From: Prunus persica
Taxonomy: Eukaryota > Streptophyta > Magnoliopsida > Rosales > Rosaceae
DNA length: 64,000 nt
NCBI RefSeq assembly: GCF_000346465.2
Contig: NC_034009.1
Span: forward strand, 7,511,776 to 7,575,775
Direction of reading: 5' to 3'
The notes below the pieces were generated by a model. It was given only the letters and a program-made list of their open reading frames with translations. It made no database searches and was not told the origin of the DNA. This document shows positions 1-11,821 of the stretch, piece by piece; positions within the stretch are counted from its first letter, which is position 1; each line of letters opens with the position of its first letter. Both the position numbers and the translations under genes were made by a program.

Positions 1-1707
1 CATCAATGCTCCACCATGGGATTGCCTCCCATTTCAAGTTGCATGGATATTCTTAGTTTATTGATTCACTATACCACTATGAATTTTCTGATCAATAAAG
101 GATGAGTACATGATTGCAGATATATTGCCATTGACAATGGAGTTCACACTACAAAGTTAATGCATTGAATTAAAATCAGAAACAGCCTAGCTCGCATTTT
201 TTATTGATTCTTTTTTCTCCTTCTTTTATGAACAGGGGAAGGATGGGGGCTCTCGGAAGTTTAGGTCCCCTCTTCTTTGGAATTGGGGTGGATGTTTGCA
301 TTCTGTGACTTTTACTGAGAAGTTAATCTCACCTAATTCTTTATTATTTAAAAATCAGAAAAATCTCTAGCAAGTAGTAAAAGTACAAGTAGAAAAAATA
401 AATTAAGTGGATAGACCTTCACGAATACGAGGAGGAGAGAATATTATTGAGAAGGAAGGACAAGAACCGAACTCTTGTTGTAGTTGTGGAGTGGTTAATT
501 TAAGCTTGATAAACGCGAAATTAGTTTATACATATTCTTTTTTTAATAAGTTTAGGATTTTTTTAAATATTAAAGAATAGCCATATGTCTTGCAAAAATG
601 CATCCTAGCTTTTGTCCCTAGCTAGCATGATAGCATAATAATATCTTCCACTTTATAAAGGCATTAGATGAACCTCGTCACACTCTAAAAGCTTTTTACC
701 ACTTTTTGAACATAGCAAAGCTGGATTTAGATGATCACTTTCGATTGCCCTACTTCTTCTCTCATCAGTTTGAATTTTAAACTTGCTTTCCCCACCTTTC
801 TAGATAATTTTGCCTCAGCATCATTACCAAAAGGTGTTGCTTTGTAGTCGGTTCCTTCATAGGGGAAAAGTTTTTTTCCCACTATGAACAAACCCATGCC
901 TTTTCAATCCCTCCCCACCCCACCAATAATAGAGGAACTATGTATAATGCAAAAGAAAGCTTTTCTTTTGTTTTCTTTCTTCCCTCCAAGTAAGGACCGG
1001 TGGATCCACCAATAACCTCAGTTCCAAGGTTTCTCCAAAATATCACTAATACACAGTCTGACAACATATAACGCGTGAAACTGTACATGTGAAAATATTA
1101 TTTGACCCATTTGTCACAAATTCAAAAATGGCAATCGTGTAAGTAATGATAACTGGTTGATGAAAGTTTATCTCCGAGGCTAATTGATGGAATATTATGA
1201 GACAAAAGGGCCCATACCTCTTTTCACTAGTGCAAGGAAAACCCCACCCAGCTTCTTTGCTTTTGTTTTTCTTTATACAAGTATGAACATATAAGTGAGA
1301 ATCATGTCACCAAGGTCAAACTTTAAGCAAAACATAGCTACAAATCATTCACAGCTTTCAAAAAAGAAAAATCATTCACAGCTGGGAAGAATTGTGAATT
1401 GAGAGTCGTCCCCTTTAAAAAGTTTTTGGTAGCTTCTTGCACTCAAAGCAAGTAAGACTTTGAAGCCCCCCTCCTTTTTCATTCCTCCTTTTGGTTTAGA
1501 ATAAAGAAAAAGTGGCCTTGCTTTTTCATTAGAAATGAATTCGATCGGTAGGAGAAGCACCAATCAAGCAAAAGATGACCATTGGTTCCCCCTTTTACCA
1601 TTGTACTATCATCTTATTTTTCAAAAGGAAACTAAAAGAACAGTTAAAGTTGTGATGTCAAAATCTGATCCGACGCAATTTGTTTTTTTCTTTCAAAATT
1701 ACAAAAA
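1..1707. other. Intergenic, no gene seen
   Basis: AT-rich sequence with stops in all frames at short intervals. A 14-base duplication (AATCATTCACAGCT) sits near 1345 and 1369. No coding, RNA or mobile-element structure could be supported. Confidence 0.5.
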
Positions 1708-1800
1708 GGTGCTATTCTAAACTACTCTAATGTACAAGAAGGAGAATCGAATTCGGTGCAAATGGGCGAACACGGATTTGACCAACTAGCCTAACTCATA
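1708..1800 (-). repeat. SINE-like fragment, family A
   Basis: Read on the minus strand, the segment has a tRNA-like head (GTTAGGCTAGTTGGTCAAAT, resembling a box A), then a box B-like GAATTCGATTCTCC, then a tail with TTAGAGTAGTTTAGAAT. Similar layouts occur near 16990, 28075 and 45290. This suggests a dispersed tRNA-derived SINE; no clear target duplication was found. Confidence 0.4.
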
Positions 1801-3394
1801 CATGCCTTTCGAAATTGTATCTAAAAGCAAAATTAGAATAGCCTACTTATCAATTTTATTGCAGCTCCTTTTTGCCGAATTTTATTAGAGCTTCTTTTAC
1901 GTAAAATGGCAACTACATTAATTTGCATGAACATAGATTGTTCGATCAGTTGAGGATTAAATAAAACATTTAGTTAAAATAATTTTGTCATATCAATTTC
2001 AATCTAAAATTTAACATACTAAATATCTTGTAGAAGAATATTACTTTCTGCTTATAAATTAAACTTACATGCTGATGAATGTTCACACACCTATCACTCG
2101 ACTGTATAATCTCTTGGGGTTTTTTTTTCCTCTCTACATGCTATATATAATCATTGTGAAATTGGGTTATCTTTCATAACAAGATTTTTGAAGTATTTAT
2201 GATCATACTCTGTCTATTAAGAGTAAAGCCTTGATGATAGGGGGCACCGGCCATCGAAGACTTGTTCATTTTAACTAAAGAACTTTTTTTTTTTCCCTGA
2301 TGGCTGTGAAAAGATGCCGAATCTCCAACTCAAAAGCTTTGTTGAAAGAACATATCATCTACTTTCGAGTTACTAACAATAGAAAATCCCACCTAGAAGA
2401 GGCTGAAAAAAGCTACTTTTTCCTCCACTAATTGTGTGGAAATTTGGTTTTGTCAAGCACTAATCGCTTCTACTTTACACATAAGCATTCAACTTTATGG
2501 GAAGAAATTAACAAAAGCTTTCTAAGAATGACTGATCCTTTTGGGTACATCGCAAAAGGAAGACATGCCTACGTGAGACACTTGAACTTAATCCTTACAT
2601 TAATGTATTAATTTTGTTATGGGTTTCATTTTAAACCATAAAGTTAGGTTTTAAAAATGTGCTTTTAAAAGTTAAGACAAATCTCCAAGATGCCCGTCTC
2701 TTAAAGGGGCCCACATTCTTTAATTTAATTAATTAGTGACAGGAAATCTTCATCAATACATGTTGCACTATTATTAACAACAATAATCTAAGGTGATATA
2801 GACCTCACCACTTCCTCTATTTCTCTATCAATATACATAAATCACATCAACATCTTATAACATATGGAGAAATTTTTTAGTGTCACAGTCACACTATCTT
2901 GTGGTGTTACCAATTCGCTAATGCTATAATATGTTTATTTATTTATTATTAATACACTCTAAAACGATGAAACAAAAACCATATCGTCCACTCATATTAA
3001 AACATTGTCATCCCAAAATTGTTTCATATTATACCATATATACTATCAATCGAATAAGAGAATAGTTTTCTACTAGCTATTAACTAAAAATATGAAGCCG
3101 GCACCACCCAATTTTTTACCACTCATCAATTCATGGGTAACCCATAAGAAATTAGTTGAACATAATTAGAAATGAACCCACTTTCAACTGCATTCATAAA
3201 TGATCTCGGATTATCATTCAACCCTTTATCCTCAACGATCTATAAATCAAGTATATTATTACTCGACATATTCAATAATGAGGGACCTTATGAAGGCCAT
3301 TGAAACTTCGAAGGCATTGCTTAACAGATAGATATTCATTATTAGATGAATATTGAGGGGCCAACGTATGAATTGTCACTTTCTATTGTTAACG
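1801..3394. other. Intergenic, no gene seen
   Basis: AT-rich, no long open frame and no recognisable homology. Short A/T runs only. Confidence 0.5.
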
Positions 3395-3414
3395 AAATCA
3401 CCTTAGTTTATAAA

Positions 3415-3652
3415 CTCGTGCTTTAGTGGATTTTTGATTCTTGATTGAAGACTGTAAGATTCTGCTTTCTGCTTTAGTGGCTTATAGATTAGCTTGTTTT
3501 GCTTTGTCGATTGAAAACACGTGTTCATGGTATAGGGATCCTCCCAATATCATTTAAGAATGCGCTCGTTGAGGATCTTTTATAATGTTTTCTTGTCATT
3601 TGAATGTATCGTTTTTCTCAACAAAAAATAAAAAATAAAAAATAAAAAATAA
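3415..3652 (+). mobile_element. Truncated non-LTR retroposon (LINE/SINE-type)
   Basis: A 238-bp insert ends in an A-rich tail of AAAAAT units. It is flanked by a 20-bp direct repeat, AAATCACCTTAGTTTATAAA at 3395-3414 and the same with one mismatch at 3653-3672. A long target duplication plus a 3' A-rich tail is the hallmark of target-primed reverse transcription. The body has no ORF, so this is probably a 5'-truncated LINE end. Confidence 0.7.
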
Positions 3653-3672
3653 AAATCACCCTAGTTTATAAA

Positions 3673-5559
3673 ATATATGGGATTTAACCTTTATCAATTG
3701 ATTCTCTCGTATACGTTCTCTAAATTTTCAGTATTTGTATATCTTTTGTGAGGGTAACTAGGTGGTTGACTTGATGATACCCAAATGAGTTTGAGTTTAA
3801 TCATTTGAACACGGTAAGTTGATGAGTCATATTTAAATTTAAGATAATTTCACATGACATGACACGAACATGGTAAAACACGACTTGTCAAATTTATTTA
3901 TAAAAAAAATGAAGAATTTTGTCTTGGTGGCAATGAAGAAACATTCCGGGTAGTCAATAATTGGGTCAGCTGGAACAAAAAAATCTGCAAATATAAATTT
4001 ACAGAACAAAAAGCCAGAAGGTATCTGTAATTTGAAATCAAATAAGGCACCCGTTCATTAGGCTCTTCTTTAATAATAATAAAAAAAAGGGAGGCTTCTA
4101 TTAAAATAAAGGAAACCACTGCCCTTCCTATGTACAAGCATGTGAAGGAAAGCCTCTGAAGTAACAAAACTTGGGAATGTAGGTGTAGGTGGGAGACAAA
4201 CCTATCTTTGTTCTGAAGGATCTAAATAAAGAAGCTTTAGAGTCGGGCTAATATCTTAGTTTATATATGAAAAAAAGCCACTTTCTCTATGTCACACTTA
4301 AATATATATCTTCTTGAGTGGTCCTAAGAGAACCCAAATCAAATCAACATGCGGTTACATGCAAGCGCACTTGAAAAGTGATATTTTGGATATTTGGAAT
4401 GGAATGGGAACTCAAACTTCCCTATGAGTATCTAAGGTCTCAAGGATAGAGAAAAGAGTTACGGTTATTATAGGTTTATGGCTAGATTTCCTCCAATGTA
4501 CCAAAAGAAAATATAGTACTTAAAGAGTAGTCATTCTTGAAAGGGAAAAAAAATCCATATGAAACTACTATAAATGCAAAATTAACAACCTGATTTTCAT
4601 ACTACAAATTTGTTTAATTATACTATACCTATAAAGAAATATTATTTTCCTTTTTTTTTCCCCTCTTTTTGATCGAGGTGGCTAATAGAAGGAAATTTTG
4701 GTCATTCTTCAAAATGTGTAGGCGTACCACCACCAAGTCACTGAATGGCTTGGATAGAAAGAGTTAGATGGATGTGTTGCGCTTTTGACTTCAGAGCAAA
4801 CGATTGATCGGCCAAACAAGGAACCTCTTCTTCGCCTAGGTTCTTTCACTTCCTCGGATTCAAGGATGATTAGGCTTCGTATGGATTCTTTTTGTGATTT
4901 TTAGGTTTTTTTTAGTGAGAATGATGCAAATAAATTAAAGATGTGATTAAACTAAATGACAGGAATTAAAGTGCAATAAATTATATCAAATTGATAAACA
5001 AATGTAAATTAAATTTAAGAACGGAATGAAAATAACAAGAACGATAAAGAACTAAGATTAAACTTAAAGGGAATTCGATAACAAAATAATTTAACTAAAC
5101 ATGAATTTAAAAACAAGGTAATGTAAATTGCAAGAAATTAAACTTACATTTGGAAAATGAAGAGCTGGTCTAGTCTACGTGCTTGAAAAGTAAAATCCTA
5201 AGTTTAGGAAAAGAAAAGTGTGAGACAAAAAAAATAGGTTTGTGTGTCTGATGATGTGTATCCCTTCTCTTTTCATCTGATGAGGTTTATGTAAGGCATC
5301 CCTTTTCCCTTCGACTAAATATGTGAGATTGGATTGGGAAATCCTCTTATTGCTTGATTCTCTCTTTATTTGGAATATTCTGGATTGTCATCAATTTCTT
5401 TGATTTCTTTCCTTGTATGACTTCTGCCTCGTACGTGAAAATCCTTCAAAAATCTTGCGTCTGATTCCATGGGTTGAGCTTGGACCTGCGAAACTTTAGC
5501 TTGACATCTGGCGGAACCTTGTGACCTTTAAGTCTCTGGAATTCTAAACCTCTGGAGTT
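3673..5559. other. Intergenic, possible old retroelement remnants
   Basis: No coding exon recognised. The part from about 4870 to 5500 is purine-rich and resembles non-coding retroelement sequence, but no ends or target duplications could be placed. Confidence 0.35.
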
Positions 5560-6140
5560 CTAGGCTTGGCCGATGGGAGGCCACATCCTTTGGCTGATGG
5601 GAGGCCACATGCTTGGCCAATGAGAGGTCCCTCCTTGGTGGATTTGGTCTAGGTGGACCTCTTGTTGGCAGATTGGAGACTAACTTTGCAATGGATTGGA
5701 GATTCCTCATTGGCGGATCTTACCGTGATGAATCTCACCTCGGTGGATTTCACCTTGGCGGATTTGGTCTAGGTGGACCTCTCCTTAGTGGATTGGAGAT
5801 TTGGAGGATTTGGAGATTCCTCCTTGGTGGATTGGAAGTCTCCGACTTGGGGGATTGGAGACCAACTCTTTGGAGGTTTTAGAGATTCCTCCTTGGCAGA
5901 TTGGAGACCAACCCTCCGAAGCATTTGGAGATTCCTCTTTGGTGGATTGGAGACCAACCCACCAATGGATTTGCAGATTCCTCCTTGGCGGTTTGGAGGT
6001 CTCCGAATTGGCACATTGGAGACTAGCCCTCTGGAAGATTGGAGATTCTTCCTTGGTAGATTTCACCTTGGCGGATCTCATCTCGACGAATCTAACCTTA
6101 GTGGGCCTTATCTTAACAGATCTCACCTTGGCGGATTTGG
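5560..6140. repeat. Degenerate minisatellite array
   Basis: Imperfect tandem copies of a G/T-rich unit built around GGAGATTCCTCCTTGGTGGA and TTGGAGACCAACC, roughly 45-70 bases apart, run through the interval. Because the unit lacks stop triplets, several frames on both strands stay open for 80-168 codons and encode repetitive Gly/Leu/Trp-rich or Pro/Ser-rich strings. None has codon periodicity, splice structure or a known domain, so I call it a repeat, not a gene. Confidence 0.65.
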
Positions 6141-6184
6141 GAAATTTTGATAAGTTCTTTTTAATAAAAACAGCCACGTCATCA

Positions 6185-6340
6185 TTTAATAGATTTTTAA
6201 ATAGCCATCCTAACGGCAGAGTCACATTGCAATTTTTTTTTTTCAAATATAAGGTACTTATTGTTAAAATTGAAAGTGAAAAGGCAAACATGCTTTAAGA
6301 GTGAGAATTCAAGGTACTAAATTGAAATTAACCATAATAT
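6185..6340. repeat. Partial copy of the 6.44-6.83 kb repeat
   Basis: The order of short blocks (ACGGCAGAGTCACATTGCAA, then GGTACTTATTGTTAAAATTG, then AAAGTG) matches the right half of the neighbouring inverted-repeat element at about 6720-6830 in direct orientation. It looks like a diverged partial copy. Confidence 0.45.
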
Positions 6341-6440
6341 AATTTATTTCACCTAAAAACCTAAAATTTGTATAAAAATATTCCTATTCATCATTACCCT
6401 CCTTTTCTTCTTTGTATTAGGGTTTACTTAATTTCAGTTT

Positions 6441-6829
6441 GGTACTCTACAGTTGTACCCTTAAGGCATGGTATTCCATGCACTTTCCCCGGATCAATTT
6501 GTTGCAATGTAGTTGTGGTGTTAGGTTGACCTCAGAAAATCCGTTAAGTACTAACGTGCCATTTGTGGCGCCTACTTCTTTTGCTTAGTTGGAATTAAAT
6601 ATTAAATAATAAAATTTTTATAAAAAAAAATCCTTTCTCACGAACCCAGCACATAACCCACTCCACCACCACTCACCACCACCCAAGCCTCCACTTATTG
6701 ATTTTTTTGATGATCAACCTAGCTAACGACAGAGCCACATTGTAACAAATTGACTAATCCAGGGTATTGCATTGTTAAAATTGAAAGTGCATTGATTAAC
6801 AAGCCTTAAGGGTACAACTGTAGGGTACC
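6441..6829. mobile_element. Inverted-repeat element of about 390 bp (MITE-like)
   Basis: The left end GGTACTCTACAGTTGTACCC, continuing TTAAGGC, recurs as a near-perfect inverted copy at the right end (6803-6829); only a few bases differ over about 30. The interior is A/T-rich and non-coding. No convincing target duplication was found, so the superfamily is undetermined. Confidence 0.5.
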
Positions 6830-6834
6830 TGTGA

Positions 6835-8295
6835 GAGTGATTTTCGTCCCTAAAGAATATTCGTCTGAAGATTCATTCTTCCTCTTTGCTTATCTTTCTC
6901 CCTGTAAAACAACACGGAGTGAAAAGACCACACTCGGGGAGTTTTGGCCAAAGGCCCTCCGATGCCTAAGTTAGGTCAACTGTGTGTAGGAAAAACAATA
7001 GCTAACAAGTGTACGGAGATTTCTCTCGAGAAGAATCGGGTGGCCAGAGCCGTGTGTGGTGGTCAGAGCCTTGTGTGCAGCGGCGGACCCAGAAATTTTT
7101 TAGCATAGGTGCAATTTTCAAAAGCTAAGAGCTCAAAAAAAAAAAAAGACAACTAAGCATCCGTATAATTTAAACAATACTAATGTTATTTTCATAATAA
7201 ATTAAAAAAATAACATTACAATTAACTTACAATTGTTGCCGACGAGATTTAATATCATATTGATCTAACTAATACAGAGAGAGCTAAATAAGAAAAAATA
7301 AATTTATTAAAAAAAGAAAAAACAAAGAAAAACAAAATTGGCGTTTGCCCAAGAAAAAAAAATGCATTCGACTTACTTTGGATTGGCGTACTCAAGAAGG
7401 AAAAAAAACGTAGGATTCTTGTGATGCACACACACTTTGATGAAATTGAATAATGTTAAATTGGTCCTTTATAAAGAGAATTCCAATCCCACTTAAACAA
7501 GGAATTCCCAAAATCCAATTGAATAAAGATAACTCCCACTTAAAACCCAATTAAGTAAGAAATTATAGAAATTGGAAAGCCCAAGAGAAATGGCCTAGCA
7601 ACTTCCCTATTTTTTTTAAAACACCTTGGTCCAAAATGACATCGTTTTGGCTAGGTATAATAAAAAATAAAAAATAAAAAACTTTTTTAAAACCTAGTCC
7701 AAAACGACATTGTTTTGGCTAGGATGTGTTAAAAAAAACAAGTGCGTGCGCGATGGGCACAGCGCCCAGTTTGGTTTGGGCATTTCCTCGAGCATGTTGC
7801 GTGCATCTCTGGTCTAAAGCAGAGGTGCAACTCCAGCTGCTCTAATAGACTTTTCCGGCGTCTAGAGGTGCAGGTGAACCTCCTTGCGCTTGCACAGGTC
7901 CGCCACTGCTTGTGTGTGTGAGAGAGAGAGAGAAAGTGTGTGTGTGGCGGCTAGGGTTGTGAGAGGGAATTTCTGCAGAGTTTCAGACGTAGGTTTAGAA
8001 TTACCTCAAATCTTGTGCGTAGTCATGTATTTATAGGAGCCTCGGATGCTACAGTTTCGGAAGAATAATTCCACATATAGAAAGGAATTATTCTTCCCGA
8101 ATTTGGAGAAATTGATTTATTAATCAAATTCCCAATTATGATAAGAATAAAATAATTCCTAAATTGATTGAATTAATTATTTGACCTAGAATCTGTGAAT
8201 ATTTGCTTCCACAATACTAAAGTGAAATTAACCCTTATAAATATCTTTATATTAAAAAAAATACATATTTGAAAATTTACATATACTGTTTGGCA
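6835..8295 (+). mobile_element. Possible LTR fragment ending at a tRNA-Met-type primer site
   Basis: The right end is CA at 8294-8295, followed at once by TGATATCAGAGCC (8296-8308). That is one base off TGGTATCAGAGCC, the usual plant tRNA-iMet primer-binding site. The sequence before it therefore looks like the 3' part of an LTR, into which the hAT element at 7078-7908 inserted. The left border is a guess and no second LTR is seen. Confidence 0.35.
7078..7908. mobile_element. Non-autonomous hAT element, 831 bp
   Basis: The left terminus CAGCGGCGGACC and the right terminus (reverse complement CAGTGGCGGACC) form terminal inverted repeats matching at 11 of 12 bases. The element is flanked by a perfect 8-bp duplication, CTTGTGTG, at 7070-7077 and 7909-7916. 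An 8-bp duplication with CAG-type ends is diagnostic of hAT transposons. There is no transposase ORF. The interior has two palindromic blocks of the type AAAACGACATYGTTTT near 7633 and 7690. Confidence 0.85.
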
Positions 8296-8308
8296 TGATA
8301 TCAGAGCC

Positions 8309-9450
8309 TAGCACTCTTGTGGTTTTCACATCTGTAATTTGCAGTCGAACATTGGAGATGCTCTGAAGGGTTAAGCCTTTTAGATTTAAGATTTTATTAT
8401 ATAGGATTTATGTTAGGGTAAAAACTTTGGGATTGCAAAAAAAAAGGCTGAAAGATTCTGATTCTGAGGGAGCTATTACATAGGTAAAAACAAGCACAAT
8501 GTAAAGACAAAACAACTACCAAAGATAAAGTTAAAAAGACCCCACATGTATAACGCCTACTAAAAGCTGCAAAAACAGAGAACCCATTCCTACTGTTATA
8601 AAACCCAAGAAAATAAAGTTGCAAAGTGACCAAGAAATCCAGCACTTAGATTTTGTGTGTATGACTCATGAGATAGAGATAGAAAGGTGATGGTGGTCTG
8701 CTTTTATCGAAGCTCAAACATGCGCTTTGTATACAGTGAACAAAAAGCTGACTGATTTAGAAACTTACATGACATTCCAATAAAGAAGAGAAAGCAAGCA
8801 TGGCACTTTTGTGTCCAGGATTTACATCTTTTTAACAGCAACTTTTCAGAAATTCAGAGAGGAATTCAGAGAGGGCAAAGATCAAAAGAAACTTTTTCTT
8901 TCACCATGATAACCCTACAAAATTGGCTATGCATTTATGCTCTATGATACCATGCCCTTGACTTTTTCTAGGCCTTGTTTGTGGGTTTTTGGATTCTTTT
9001 CTCCTTTTTTTCTTCTTCTCTCTTTTCTTCTCTTTAGGGCATGGAATTCAACTTTCTTTATGTTCCACAATAAATGGGTCGGAAAAGTTTATTTCAGATG
9101 ACAGAAAGAAAAAGAGTTTCACATTTAATGCAAAAAGTGAAGGTGAGTTTTCTATACTAAATAAACATGCGAACTCCCGGAATTGGCGCCGAGCTTCAGT
9201 TGATGTTTCATGGGAATATGATTTTATTTTTTCTTTTGGGGATTTTATTAGATGTTATTTGTTGTTGGGGGAGCAGAAATAAATTACAGGTGGGTAGAAT
9301 TGGGAAGAGCGTGGTGATGTTATGCTCACATACATTGTATTGCTCTCTTTAATTTCTTGGTGTCCTGCTTCCCTCTTATATTCTAAGGGGTTTAGGGGCA
9401 TGGTGGAACTAAAAACCGTCTCTAAATTTTCTTCCGAGCCAAGACGAAGG
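8309..9450. other. Intergenic, no gene seen
   Basis: Contains T-rich and A-rich tracts. The short open frames here have no introns in phase and no recognisable domain. Confidence 0.45.
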
Positions 9451-9457
9451 GAGCTTT

Positions 9458-9610
9458 TATAATGAGGGGAATTTTTGTGAGGAGGTTTAATATGGGGTTC
9501 CATCCCACCATTCATTCATTTAAAAAGTTTATTTCCAACACTCTCTCTCTTGTTGAATGGTGGGATGGATCCCATATTGAAACCCCTCTCCAAAAAACCC
9601 CCTCATTATA
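9458..9610. repeat. Foldback hairpin with arms of about 55 bp
   Basis: The arm at 9458-9513 (TATAATGAGGGG through CCATCCCACCATTCA) is repeated inverted at 9552-9610, with a short loop carrying a CT run. Arms match at most positions with small indels. This could be a small MITE or a transcribed hairpin. No target duplication was identified. Confidence 0.55.
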
Positions 9611-10257
9611 GCATTTCCACCTAAATGTGCAATTGAGTTTAGGGTCCCAAATTGTGAGGCCCGTGCAGACAAACATAGTAACTGAAGTTAGCAGCCAAGT
9701 AAAAATTGTGAGACCCATTTTAAGAGAGAGAGAGAGAGAGTAAAAAAAAACCAAAAGTCCTACACTTTGGAGCAAAGAAGTTAATGGCTCTTACCCACCA
9801 CCAGAATTGGATCCAAAAGTTTGAATTTGAGCCTAAAAGTTTGGGTTTCAGAATAGACATGGCCTTAGAACATCTTCTAGAAAAATGGCAAAAAGACTGA
9901 TGAGCGTATCATTAATTATGTTCCACCTTCTACCGCCCTTTCTTGTTTGGTTGTACACTTGGGTTTTTTGTGTGTTTGGTACAATGAATTTGAGTGCTTT
10001 GGTGCAAGTAAACATAACCGTAGTGGAGAAAGGTTGACAAGAGGAGTGTGAAATGAATAATGGTAGAGAAGAGCTACGGCATTCAATGTGACCCATGAAA
10101 TGCAAGCTGGAGCACATAGAGATATGACACTGACCAAAGAAGTTTAATCACCAAACTTCTTTTTGTTTTTTGGCCGGCATTTTAGTCAGCAAGATAATAC
10201 CATTAGTCTGACTGCATAACACTAGCAAGAATCAGTGTGTTGCCAATTCAGTGTGAA

Positions 10258-10426
10258 CATTTTTGCTCACCATTCTTAAATGGTGGTGAATATTACCATC
10301 ATATTAATTGTCGTTGAATGAGTGTGATATAATCTATATATTACACAAATCTCTAAAATTCAACTCACAACGGCCATTAATGTGGTGGTAATTCTCACTA
10401 CTGATTAAGAGTGGTGAGGAAAAATA
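10258..10426. mobile_element. Foldback MITE-like element
   Basis: The left arm starts ATTTTTGCTCACCA and continues for about 70 bases through ATTACCATCATATTAATTG. The right arm is its diverged inverse, ending TGGTGAGGAAAAAT. The whole is about 170 bp and can fold into one long hairpin. There is no coding potential, and the superfamily is not assigned. Confidence 0.55.
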
Positions 10427-10619
10427 CTCTCCAAACCAGTTGGTTCTTGCACCAAAGATTGCCAATCCCTTCCAATATTTTTTTTTGAAAGAGGAAACTA
10501 CTTTTAAGGTAAATGTTTTCAACAAAAGCACCCAAATTTAAAAAGTCTCAGCCCATCCAATCCCCACGCCGACCAACAAGGCCCAGTCCAATTCCAACCT
10601 ACATGGCTCCACCAACGCT

Positions 10620-10790
10620 GCCTATCACAAGACTCGAACCTTGAGCATGGTGTTGTTATGAATGATACAATGCTCAAAACTCGAAGTTGGACCAGTAGTA
10701 GGGGATGTATCCCGCACCCGAGGTCTTTGGTTTGATTCTCTCTCCTTTAATATTGCTTGTATCTCGAAAAAAAAAAGAAAAAAAAGAGTT
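10620..10790 (+). repeat. SINE-like sequence with A-rich tail
   Basis: A box B-like GGTTTGATTC is followed by CTTTAATATTGCTTGTATCTCG and a long A/G tail. The ending resembles the sequences at 49372 and 51055 (ATCGCTTGTACTT then A-run). Probably a diverged SINE copy. Confidence 0.4.
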
Positions 10791-11454
10791 TACCCTGTCA
10801 ATAAAGGAAAAACTTGATTTTGCTGTCCTCCACAAATAACTCAAACAAATGGAAGAAAAACAAAAGTTCAAAGAAGTCAAACTTCAAGTACGTTTTCTTG
10901 TTCCAAATAATCTTCTCGATCAGTGGATAAGTATACATCCCTGCTTCTACTGGTAACTTAACATATAAAAAATAAAAAGGAAATTCCAGATTTGAAATTT
11001 TTTTTTTTTTTGTTTGTGGAAATTTATGATAGATAGCAGGAATGCAGATAGCATTAGAAAATTATTTTGTTAACTAAGGACATCAAACATTGTACAGATT
11101 TTACCCTTTGTATTAGTACTAAGTTACTCGTGATAACAGTTGCTGCAGATAAGAGAATTCTTTCCCAAGAAGAAAATTGCAAGAGACCCTTATAGTTATG
11201 CATACTTCACAAAGTAAACAAACCCGTTCGATCATGTGAGTGCTCGAAATTAGTATCACATCCTCAAGTGTTTTGGCAAGCTACCAAATTTGAAAGGCAG
11301 TTCTGTACAACTAAATAATAGATTAAACATTGTACATGATAATTACAATTGTAGTAGCGTCATAAACAATAGAAACAAACCTATTGGCAGGAACTAAATA
11401 TGACATCTTAAGGATTCCGAGTAAAACTTACCGATGGCATTCTACAAGCCGGAT

Positions 11455-11612
11455 GGAACGAACTAAATTAACTAATTTCCAGAGCAAGGAAAGTACCTAA
11501 ACACAGACAAACTTCAAGTATAATCCAAATTGAAAGAATAGAAGGGAAGACCGGAACAATTAAATTAACTAACTTCCAGAGCAAGGAAAGTACCTAAACA
11601 CAAACAAACTTT
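11455..11612. repeat. Two-copy tandem duplication downstream of the BNR gene
   Basis: A block of about 60 bases beginning GGAACRAYTAAATTAACTAA and including CAGAGCAAGGAAAGTACC occurs at 11455-11520 and again from 11553, a spacing of about 98 bases. It lies just 3' of the sialidase-like gene, in its presumed 3' untranslated or flanking DNA. Confidence 0.6.
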
Positions 11613-11821
11613 TGAAAGAAGATAAGGGAAGGCGAAAGATTGATATTTGATACAGTCCATACTTTATTGCTGCACAAAATAGGTATTATACTTCAAAGAA
11701 TCGAAGTTCACGAAGGGCTTAGTACAAGTGATGGTATTGTACACGTAATGACACTAAGTGGCCTGCAATGCAGAAAGAATGATCCATGTCTTCTTGTTTT
11801 CTTTGTTCATGAGTCACTGCA

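Noticed and set aside
5613..6298. Overlapping open frames of 81-168 codons on both strands
   Set aside because: They arise from a stop-poor tandem repeat, overlap each other in several frames and show no domain.
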